Source: Wyeomyia smithii
Taxonomy: Eukaryota > Arthropoda > Insecta > Diptera > Culicidae
Direction: 5' to 3'
Assembly (NCBI RefSeq): GCF_029784165.1
Contig: NC_073694.1
Span: forward strand, 48,641,674 to 48,705,673
Length of the DNA: 64,000 nt
The notes under the pieces are model-generated. The model was not told the DNA's origin, made no database searches, and worked only from the letters and a program-made list of their open reading frames with translations. Positions within the stretch are counted from its first letter, which is position 1, and each line of letters starts with the position of its first letter. Below, piece after piece: positions 8,801-20,800 of the stretch. The position numbers and the translations under genes were made by a program.

Positions 8801-11800
8801 CAACTAACTTCATAACAGCTTGATATGTGGTTCAAAAGTTATGGAGCGAAAAGAAACTCAAAGACTATTTAAAACTATACCTGCTTTGATCAATATACGT
8901 GGACTCAACATAATTTAAATGCGGTTTCGTACTATTTGAACGTTCCAGGTATCGCTCGTGATGAAATTGTTCGAAATTAAAAGTCATTTCTTTTATTTCG
9001 CTATTTCTTAAGCACTAACATCACGTCAAATTTCATATTTTATACTACAATAACAACATCAATATTTTAGAACCCAAAGAGTGAATATACTTTTATTGGA
9101 TTGAAGCGTCCATGTAAATCTATTTTTACGAATAATAAGTTTGAATGAGAAAGGCTGGGTCTGACCGCTAGGTGGATTAATTTAGGTTTTAACTATGTTT
9201 ATTACTGTTCTTGTAACTTAAAATAAATGAATAGGTTACATATCAAAAATATATTTTCAATATAATCTCTTTAGGTTTTGTTATTTTTGTGATAGAACTA
9301 AAATATTTTTTATAAGTCGATAAAGAGATTTTGGTGATTAGTTATGATTTGTATAACTCTTTAAGTTACTTTTAAAACAAAATTGATTGATCGAAAATAA
9401 TATTTAGGTTGAAAATCGTGGAATAGTTAGCTAATTATCATCCCTCACATTGTTTTAACGTTTGAATTTAAAAATGGACATTTTTTGTATTTGTCACCAC
9501 AAAACTAACACAAATAATTGAGATGGATAAATTTCCCATGGAAGGTAATTATAGAAGCTTATTTGCAAAAAAGTCCATGCCCTTGCGGGCGACCTTTCGA
9601 CAGTTAACCGGAACATTCGTCATGGTGGACGAATACATGCGTGTAGGCATGTTTTATTTATTTATTCCTCCTCTGTTCCGTACACCAACAGTTTTGGGTG
9701 TATAGCTTCAGATAGCCCCGAAATTCTTAATGGCACGCAACTGGGGGACGTTGAGCGGGTTAGGTACCACGTCGATTTTCAGCCGCTACATGTCCTCCAG
9801 CGATCGCTTTGAGCACTGGGCCGACACCAGATCCAGCCAGAACACCACGTCTCCGCTGTTGTGATGTTTCTTCATGAACGACGCAACTTTCGGCAGGTAC
9901 TTCGTACTATAAATTTTTCCGTTCACGATCAGTTAGGAGTGAAAAAATAGCGGCTTTGACAGTCAGCCACAGCACCTTCTTGGGGAACTTGGTTTGTGAA
10001 ATGAACCTTACCTCGGAGCTCACTTCCTTCGTGGGGGAAGAAAAATACGAAGTGCCCTGCCAGTCGTTGCCATCTAGGGTAAAACAGGTCTCGTCGTCCA
10101 TCATCACCGCCACGTCGTGATTTGCCGGGTTTGACCATCTTATTCAGGCGCTGCCGCTGCGTTATTGCCTGAAGCTCCAAGACTAGTGAACGGGACTACC
10201 GCTTCCTGACATGTATGTCCATGTTCGCCAGGTACTTTTTCACTGTTTAGCCGGTTGCACTGACCTCCCGTCGAAGCGGATGCTGCGATGTAGCCACTTT
10301 TCTCTCGGTTTTCCTCTTGGCATTCTTTGAAGCTTCTTGTCGTTCAGTGCCGTCGGCCGCCTGAAACCAGGCTTTCTTTCGATACTCTGATTGTTATCCA
10401 AAAGTGACAAGATGATGTAGATCCGGCGTCCACAAAGTGCCGCACGTTGTCCGTTTTTGACGCGGCGGGTGAAATGCATAATGCAAAATCAGTCTGCTAT
10501 GGCTACCAATCTGTATCAACAGTGCGAGGGTGGATCACGTCGCGTCCATGAAACGAGCGGAAACAGCGGAAAGCTCTTTAAAGAAAACCAAAGTGCTTCG
10601 AAGCGGCTACCACAGAACTAACCGCGAAGCGAACGAGAAAGTCTCCGGAGGAGCAGGAATTCACGAGCGTCAAGAAACGGTTGATCGAGCCTGGTTCGTC
10701 AACCGAGCTAACAACACCGACGGAAGAAAAGTCTAACAGGGATGATACGGACGACGGAAATAGGACTGCTGTTGCAGGCAAATTTTCGCGAGATTCGCGA
10801 AAATCGCTCAAAAAACCGCAAAAAGGCAAGTAAGCGGATCAAGGGTGATGTTGTCTTATTCAGGACATACGGGTCTAAATGCTCCAAGGTCGTGAGGGCC
10901 ATGAGAGGCGATGCTCAGCTAAAAGACCATTCGTCGATCTTGTACCGGCGAGTAGGAGAGCTACTTATAAAGGGGTAGCTTAAATGATTAGATCACCAAA
11001 GGGTGCGACATTGCATAGGTCTTCGATATCTATCATCTGCCAGACGTTCGCTTCCGGTGCTTCAAGAGGGGGATGAATCCTGGTCGTATAATTTTTTGTA
11101 AGATTTGGACCACTGCGACCATTATTTTGATCTTTTGTGGTATACCTCTTCTTTAGTCTAGGTACTCGTGGCAGACATATCACTATTGATGGAAGTGATC
11201 GTCGTTGTCCTATCGCACCCTTTCTCCCAATTAGGCACTGTATTTCGTATGAAATGTATTACCTCATTAGGATTCGCAGACCAGACCTCAAAAGGCTCCA
11301 AAGTTCCTTTTCCAAAGGCTCTTATTCTGCGCTGTATTAGTGCACTGCAGTGGCAGAGCAAATGTTCTGCGGTTTCACATTCGAACCCGCAGACACGACA
11401 AATTTCGTCATCTGACTGACCAATTTGTTTCAGGTGATGCTTACTTGGACAGTGTCCTGTAAACAGTCCGGTGATCGTCCTTAGTCCCTTTTTATTTAAA
11501 CTAAGCAATTACTGGCTTTTCTTGACGCTTGGTTTCATAAAGCGTTTAGACTGGCTTAGCCCTACTGAGCATCTCCAGTTCTCTTGTATTGTCCTATGTT
11601 TCCAGGTTTTCAATTCTGCTTTCAAGGCGCTTGATGACACCCCACAGAACGGTTCTGGGTCAATGAAATCGGTACATGACCCCTGTCTAGCTATCGTATC
11701 GGGTTTTTCATTGCCTTCCCCTCCGCAGTGACCAGGAACCCTGTATAAACATACTTGGTTCCTTTCTGCCAGTTGTTTCAGTGAAAGGATGCACTCCCAT

Positions 11801-14800
11801 ACTAGCTTAGAGGTACATGTGAAGGCTTTTAGTGCTTTAAGTGCTGCTTGGCTATCAGAAAAAATGCATATGTTAGCATGCCTATACTTGTGATATAGAC
11901 ATTCATTTTTGAGCCATCTGTGTAAAAGACGACAGAGCCTTGTCGGATGTTTGGGCCACCTTGTTCCCAAACTTCCCGGTCGGTCTCTATGATTTTGAAA
12001 GGTATTTCGAAGTTTGCTTCTGTATTCATCCAATCTTCGATACCTGGTATATGTTTGCTCAGCTGAAAATGTTTGAGGATTGCCAGCTGGCCTGTCTGAT
12101 CTCCATCAGGTACTTTTTTAAGGCGTGTTAGTCTCAATGCACTTTTTTCCGCCTCTAGTTGTACTACCTGGTGGAGTGGTAATAGATGCAGAATTGCATC
12201 TAAGGCTTTCGACGGAGCACTTTTCATTACTCCTGTAATTGCATTACAAATTAGCCTTTGCAACTTGCCAAGCTTGTTCTGCGTTGACCTTTCTTTTGTT
12301 TTAGGCCACCACACTAGCGAGGCATACGTTATTCTTGGTCTTATTATTGCCTGGTACAACCAATAGATCATACTTGGCCTTAGACCCCATGTTCTGCCAA
12401 TAGCTTTGCTACATGCTCAGAGGGCACTCGTAGCTTTACCGATGACATATTCAATATGTGCATTCCAGCTGAGTTTCTGATCTAAAACTACTCCAAGATG
12501 TTTAGTCTCAGTGGAAAGCTGCAGTGTAGTCTCGCCCAGCTTCAGGCTCTCCAAGTTGTACCTTCTTTTCCGGGTGAAGGGAATAATGGTTGTTTTAGAG
12601 GGGTTAATGGACAGCCCCTCTTGTCTGCACCATTCTAAAGTATAGTTTAGAGCTAACTGCATTCTCTCCGATGCTGTACTGTCGAATTTTCCCCTCACAA
12701 GAATCACAACATCATCGGCGAATCCGACAACTTCGAAACCTAGCTCAGTTAGGTTTCTAAGTAGCTGGTCTACAACCAATGACCACAGCAAAGGCGATAG
12801 AACTCCACCTTGCGGGCATCCCTTAGTTGTGTTCCTTGTAAGTGTAGTATTACCCAATACTGCAGTTATCTCACGACTATTCAGCATGGTTTCAATCCAT
12901 TTTGAGGTATATGTATCAAACCCATGGTGTCCCATTGCGTTCAACATTGAGTGATGGGATACATTATCAAAAGCTCCCTCTATGTCTAAGAACGCAGCGA
13001 GTGCGATTTCTTTTGTATCTATAGATTTCGCTATTTTTGTCGTTAGCATATGTATTGCATCCACTGTTGACATGTTGCTTCGATGTGCAAACTGATACCT
13101 TCTCAGCGGAGACGTTTTTAGGTACGTTGATTTAATGTGATAGTCAATTAGTTTTTCCATAATTTTTAACATAATGGAGGTTAGACTAATTGGTCTGAAG
13201 GCTTTTGGAAGTGTTTTGTCGCGCTTCCCAGCCTTTGGTATGAAGATCACTCTCGTTTTTCTCCAGTTGGTGGGTATGTAATTAAGTGTCAGGCTTGCCC
13301 TAAATATCTCGGTTATGAATGGAATTATTACCCTTCCACACCGTTGAAGCATTATTGGTAATAATCCATCCAATCCCGGGGACTTATAGGGCTCGAATGA
13401 GTTGATTACCCATTCCACTTTCGATTCTGTGAAGATATCGCAGGCTATGTAATGCGCATTTGTCCTAGCGATAGTCGAACCAGCACATGGCGCATTTGAG
13501 TCCTGCGTTTCTTCTTCTAGAATGGATCGTGATCCTGGGAAATGTTTCTCCATCATAACATTGAGTGTTTCAAGAGAATCGGTAGTAAAAGTACCGTCGT
13601 CCTTCTTTATTCTGCCCAAGCCATTCGTGTGATCTTTGGAAAGGGCTTTGTGTACTCTTGCAGCTGCAGGGGTGCTTTCAATTTGTTCACACATTCATAT
13701 CCATCCCCTCCTGCGTGATTTCCTAATTTCTTTATTGTATTGCGTAAGGGACTCTCTATAAGCATCCCAATTTGAGGTTAACTTGGCTCTGTTGAACAAC
13801 CTTCTAGTTAACTTCCTCAGTTTTTCTAGATTTTTGTTCCACCAAGGCGCGTCTTTGTTGGATACTAGCGTCTTGGTTGGACAGCTTTGGTTATAAAGGG
13901 CTATGATTTTATTCGTAAATTTTTGTGATGAATCCTACAGTTCTTTTATTGTCTGGATTTGCCCTTCAAAGGTAGATTCATAACGAACAATTTTTGAATG
14001 AAAAAGCTCCCAGTTGGTTTTTCTAGGGTTTCTATAAACTTTCGTTACTAAGTCCCCTGCGTTATAGTCAAACAAAATTTGCTTGTGATCCGATAGAGAA
14101 ATCTCATCAGATACATGCTAGTTGACGGTTTTTTCCGATAGTTTAGGTTAGGTCGAGCACTTCTTGTCGAATTGCATTTACAAAAGTTGGATTATTACCT
14201 CGATTGCATATATCAATATTTGATGAGTTTTCGACTGTTGGGATGTTGTGGACTTATGTTATACGTTCAGCTGAGCAGTCACAAAAAATAATAAAAAATA
14301 AGTAGTTCTAAATTTATATCAATATTATTTGTTAGTATATATTCAAAAAGGCACTCACCTCTTTTGTTTATATCTGTGCTTCCCCATATGGTCGTATAAT
14401 GGGTCCAGGTTTAATTTATGACGATGTTGCGGTGGTTCAGGCCACGAAACGCGAGACTCTAGCCGCCTCCCAAGTATTTGCTTCGTACCGAAAAATGGGA
14501 CGCTAAGCACATCACCAGAGGCACCAAGTGCCCGGCTTGCAAACCGGTTACTAAACGGCAGGCGTGACGGTGACGCAATTTAACCTGAAATACTGCTCCG
14601 CGGCAAAGCAGCGGCTATACCAAGCAGCCTTTGAGTCGTTGTCGGACATTGCCACTGTATAGAACTCCTACCATATCTCTCCTGAAAACGGAAACTAAGG
14701 TAGCCAGTCCGGGACCAACAGTAAGAGCTCGCCTAGGGTTGGTGAGGGACGGACACTGAGCAGTCGTCATAGTAGCCCATAAGGCGCTATGGGCGACCTA

Positions 14801-17800
14801 CCCTAGCCGTGACCTCACTGCTTCCGTATAGGCGACTACTCCACTATGAACAAGGATAGCGGCTGGAAGAAGGAGCCTTTTAAACACGATGAATGTTACA
14901 AACTAAATGCAAGTGACGGGTGTGAAGGGACTTCCAATTCCCTTCACGTGAGATGCCATTCAGTGATCTCCGGAGAAAAAGGCGGAGACGGATGCGGTTA
15001 AACCCGGAGGTTGAAAGGCTAACACGCCAATTTCCGTAGCCGACGGCCCCTTGCTTGTCTAGGCCATCGAAAAGAGTATGGATGGCACACCGACCAACTC
15101 AAGACTCAAGGCTGGAGCGTCGGCCGGAGCGGTGACTACGGGAAATCCATGGGTTAACGTGGTGGGGAAAGGATGCCAGGAAGGTAGGAAGTGCCAAGAC
15201 GGACCGGCGACAAAACGATTGCCAAGGGTCAAGAAGGCGCGGAGCAGGGAGGAAGCTCTCATACTCAAGACAGACGGGTTTAAGTATTCTGATGTCTTGA
15301 GGAAAATGAGGAGCGAAATCCAGCTCAATGATTTAGAGGTGTATGTGCGGACCATCCGTCGATCTCGTGTCGATGAGATGATTCTTGAGATCCAAAAGGA
15401 TGCGAAGAATAATGGCGCTACCAACAAGACGGTAGCCGAGGACTCCCTCGAAGGCAACGCTCCAGCTTAAAAACCTGTAAGAAATTACCGAGGGGTGCGA
15501 TGTTGTGCAAGCCTTCAAAGTGAAGTGCAGAGTAGAGGAGACCACTGAGTCAATCTGCATCCGGGAGGATCCAGGGGGAACACAGGTGGCCAACTTCTGA
15601 CTAGCGTTGGCGGATGAAAAATCAGAACTAAAGGAATGCAAGCTCAAGGTCTGCTGGTCAGTATGCTCTCTGGGTACACTGCAGCAACCAGACGTTTGAT
15701 TCAGGTGCTCTGAGGGAGGACATATGTCCTGGACCTGCGAAGGCCTTTTAGGAGCTAGTTTTGCAAGTGGTGCAGGCCATAAAGCAAAGGATTGCGTGTA
15801 GTTTCCCAAGTGCATTATATGTTCCGGAAAACGGGACGTCAAACACTTCACGGAAAGTCGCAAGTGCTCAGTCGGCAAGCCGGCTGCAAAACCACGGGCC
15901 TAATGGTGACGCAACTGAAGTCATTGTCGGACATGGCTATCGTATTGGACATCCACCTCATCCCTCCCGGAAACGGTAACTTGGTTGTGGATGAGTGCAG
16001 TATGGCGGCCATATGAACGACGAGCAGGTTTTCGGCGGTAAGTGACGGGAAGAGCCAACACTCCAACCGTCCACGGGTGGAAGACATCGCATTCCGATGC
16101 CGAGGGATTCGAAGAGGCAATAAGAAGACAGGGCGAGATGGGTAGTTGGACCCGCCCAGCTGCTAAACAAGTAGTTGCCATACTATCGCAGGCGTGGGAT
16201 GCTTCTATGTCTAGGATTCTCCAACCTAGGAACAAGAAGTCTGGTGGACTGACGCGATAGCTGACGTGGCTCCGTGAAAGACCGCGCAGCCTACAGGCTT
16301 GTAATGGATCAGATCAAATACGTGTTGGCGCCTGAAGAGCATCACCAGCGATGCTGTAGCGTGTCATCGAGGGACTCTTTCCATTCCACGAGCCAAATCC
16401 TCGCTCTTTGGCAGTCGACTCTCACGTCCGACGTTACAGTCTCTTGGGCACAGGCCAGGGATGGTCAGGCAACCTGCCAAACATCCACTTCGTGAGTGAT
16501 GACAGCCGTGTAGAGCTAGAAGAGATAAGGGTTACGAATGAGGAACTCATCGTGATCGCCAACTCTCTAAAGGTGAGCAAGGCCCTAGGACCGTAAGGAA
16601 CCCCTAACCTGGCAATCAGGTTGGCGATGAAAACGGCCTCCAGGCTGGTTCGGGCAGTCTTGCAGAGGTGCCTGAATGACTGCCTTTTTCCGGAGAGGTG
16701 GAAGCGGCAGACATCGGTCTTACTGCCGAAGGCTGGGAAACCGCCAGGGAACCAATCGACGTATAGGCTTATCTGCCTGCTGGACACTGCGGGCACGGTG
16801 CTTGAGAGGATTATCTTCAACAGATTGGTGAAGTAAACGGCAAATAACCAGCTCGATTTCTGGAAGGGTGAATGCTCTATCCTGGGCCCAGTGTTGCGGA
16901 ATGTCATGTATGACGGTGTGTTGAAACTAGTCTTTTTGTAGGAGCTGTGATCGAGGAGATCGAGTTGACGGCCGCGCACTTTATACGCAAGGTAGAAGAC
17001 TGGATGTGCTCCGGGAAACTGGAGCTAGTGCATCATAAGACGGAGGTCACGGTTGTGAATAACCGCAAATCAGAGCAACAGGCGGTAGTCAGAGTCAGAG
17101 ACTGCATAATCACCTCAAAGCGATCATTGAAGCTTTTGGGGGTTTTGGACAAGCTCACGTTTGCCCGCAGGAGGGCCTCATAAGCTATTGCAGCAGTATC
17201 TCTTAAGATGTCCAATAGCTCAGCGGTGTATGATAGTAAGCGAAAATTTCTTACCAACAGGGATTTGTCCATACTTATGGTGGGCGAGTGTGGTCCATGT
17301 GTGTCTGGAAAGTGTGACTACCCCAGTATCACTCTTCTTGTATCATTCATACACCCTGAGTTTTCTTCTCAGGTCTGTTTGCAAATTTACCTGCCACCTT
17401 TCAAAAAAACAAAAAGGTGGTCGAACTGTGGAACTAATTAGTCCAACGCCGTTCCGGCGGCGGGTAACTTCCACGCTTGGGCTACCGAGAAGGGGAGGCG
17501 TCGCACAAATTATAGGGGTCATATTTAGTTGGATGCTTTGGTGAAGCTCTACATAGACTACCTGACCAAGGTCAGCGCCGATTATGGACGTGACGTTCGG
17601 CATTCCAGGAATGATCACGAACTGGAGGGTAGACGATGGTTATACCGCAGACAGACGTCCAAGCTGAGTTCCAAACTTGTGCAATGATTTTTGTAGTAGC
17701 AATTTGTAACCAGATAGCGCTACTAGTGACGCCAGCCTCATACACCAGCGAAAAAAAATGTATTGTAGCGATAAGGTCACCAGGCGGCGCTAGTTTACAA

Positions 17801-20800
17801 GTGATTTATAACGCAATTCTCTTTGAAAATTTACACGGAATTTTCGATCATTTTTGTTCTTGCTTGGACGTCTGTCTGTGGTTATACTCATAGCGATCAA
17901 CAGTCGGTCAGCGTGCACACGAGGCAACGGACAACGGGCCGAGACAATACTTCAACCATTCGCGGAATTAATAAGAAAAGATCACGAAAGATGTCGTGGG
18001 CGTGTGACGCCACCATACCTAGGTCTTGTCAGCCTAGAAAAGGCAGCGCATACCAATGTGTAAAGAGCGGAGCTCCGTGCAGTATTCAAATCTACTAAGG
18101 TAACGCTGAGGTGCGCTAGAAATGCCAGTAAACGAGTCTGTTTTGAAAGACTATGCGCAAGTGCCAACACGAACTGGTGGGGTGATACCTATAGGGTTAT
18201 AATAACCAAGACTAGAGGTGCGTCAGCTTTGACTGAGCAGTCAGCAGCGATGTTGGTACGAACCATTGAGGGACTTTCTTCACGTCACGAGCCAAATGCC
18301 TGGCCACCGGTCGTTGAAAAACCACGAACCACGAGCTGCGCAGAGGTAGGGGAGACGGTAGCAAGGCACCGAAACCAGACGGAATCCCGAATATAATTCA
18401 TAAAGCTCACAAATGTAGCGCCTGGGTTGTTCAAGGCGGTCATGCAGAAATATTTCGGTCCCCAGCCTGTTTCGGGCAGTCATGCAGAGGTGCCTGGATG
18501 ACTGCCTCTTCCCGGACAGATGGAAGCGGCAGAGTTTGATCTTACTGCCGAAAGCCGGGAAACCGCCTGGGGACCCATCGGCATACAAGCCTATCTTCCA
18601 GCTGGACATTGCGGGCAAGGTGCTTGAGAGGATTATCCGCAACAGACTGGTGAGGTACATGGAGGGTGTAAACGGTCTGACAAGTAACCAGCTTCGGAAG
18701 GGTAGGTCCACGCTGGATGCTATCCTCTCCGTCACCAAGACGGCGGAGGTAGCACTCCAGTGCAAGAGAAGTAGCATAAACTATTGCGCAATCGTCACGC
18801 TTGACGTGAAGAATTACATACCACTTGCGCTCAGGAGTATCCATGTACCAGCGTCGCTGTACAAGATTCTGGAAAACTACTTCCAGAACCGAGTGCTTGT
18901 TTACAACACGGAGGGGGTCAGAAGTGCGTCCCAAATACCGCAGGAGTTTCGCAAGGTTCTATCCTGGGACTGGTGTTGTGGAATGTAAACTATGCTTGCA
19001 AGAGGGCTCCAACGGCTATTGCAGCACTACCTCGAATGATGTCGAATAGCGCAGCGGTGAATGACAGCGAGCGTAAACTTTGTGCCAGCGTGGTTTCGTC
19101 CATACTTAGGTATGGAGGCCCAGTGTGGTCCAAAGCGCTTGGTACTAACAGTTATCGTGGTAAACTGGAAAGTACCTACACGCTCATGTGCTTGAGGGTT
19201 GCGAGTGCGTTCCGTACAGTGTCATACGACGCAATCTGCGTCCTGTCCGGCATGATGCCTATCTGCATAGCCATTGGAAGGACGTAGAATGCTTCGACCA
19301 ACGTGACACAAGGGGTATACGAGGTACCAGAAGATCACTATCAATGATCAGATGGCAGCAGGAATGGTCCAATTCCACAAAAGGTAGATGGACACACCGA
19401 CTTAATCTGGTGGTGTCCGGGTGGGGTTGGGAGACGCCATGGAGAAGGTAACTTCTTCCTGACACAGATCCTGTCAGGTCATGGTTGCTTCAGGCACTAC
19501 CTATACAGTTTCGGGCATGCGGGGTCCCCCATGTGCCCCGAGTGCGTGAATGCGGAAGAGACTACAGAGCATGTCTTTTTCGTAAAAAAATGCAGAAATA
19601 CTTAAATAACTGCCTTTTCTCGGACTGGAAGCGACAGAGACGGGTTATATTGGCTTCCATAATGCGTAGTGGAAGTATGCTGGTCGCCAAGCTCCCCATC
19701 ATCCAAGTGCGAATGGGCAAGGCCGAAAATCACTTACCTGCTTCAAGTGCCCTCAGCGTGGACTTGTGATGGCAAATTTTCCAAAGAAAGAAGAGAAAAT
19801 CAGCATCGGAGAAAATACAAGTGGTACTGAAAGACGCGGAACGCTACGGGTTAAAGATCAAGTAGCAGAGGTGTCAGTTTCTGAAACGGTGGTTCGGGTA
19901 ATAGTAGTACGAGATTGAAGAAAAGATCATGTTTACAGTGATGAAAATAACGGTGGTGAAGAACTTCCGGACCCGAAAAACGGCAAGAAGATCGTCACCG
20001 ACTGGTTTGTGGTAAGATGAGGAGGTGTGGTAAGACGACTAAAAGCTAGGAGCAATCGCAAAAGTGTTGGAGACCGGTACTTCTTGGATAACGGAATCTT
20101 GTAAAAGTATCATACGGCGGTAAACTCTTGGTGATTCCCGGAGCAATGCAAAACTCTGTCATCCGCCAAATCCACCAATAGGGACACTTCGGGTTAAAAT
20201 AATTGAAGAAACTCGTATAGCGGGATTATTGGATCGACAACCTGGAAGCCGAGCTGAATAGAACTGTCGAAAGTTGTGTTCCATGCATCTTAGCAACAAG
20301 AAAGGTCGTGAAAAAAGGAAGCCTACTTCACCCTATCCGCGAAGAAGTCCTGGCGTTGTCAACGTATCATGTTGACAATCTTGGACCATTGACAGCATCG
20401 AAAAACCAGTATCGCTACATCTGCACGATTGTGGATGCTTTAACGAAATTTGTACTATCCGGTGAAATCTACAACTAACGTTTATGAGGTTGAAGATTTG
20501 CTAGCCATCAACCGCACATGATTCGATAGTCATCCTAAAATCGCTAAGAAGTTCCTGGTACCCTACCGGATTACGCAACAAAACCGGAATGAGCGTTATT
20601 GAGTGGAAAAAGTTGTTGTAAACGAGGGACTGAACAGAACAGCTACGTGTGTCGAGTTCATGAAGCGATTTGTTCCGGACAATGATGGCGATTACTTCGA
20701 CGAAGATGGCGGTTCAAACTAGAACGGCGAAGGTGATACGGTAGAAGATACGAGCATACGAGACAAGGGACCGGTTCTTTACCAGTTTGTAATCGATTGG

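Noticed and set aside
11940..12131. Plus-strand frames opposite the LOA/I-like element
   Set aside because: These are antisense shadows of the RT and RNase H coding strand.
14700..15077. Possible tRNA or SINE promoter in the GC-rich leader
   Set aside because: No A box/B box pair or cloverleaf could be drawn; the position fits the 5' leader of R1-like copy B.
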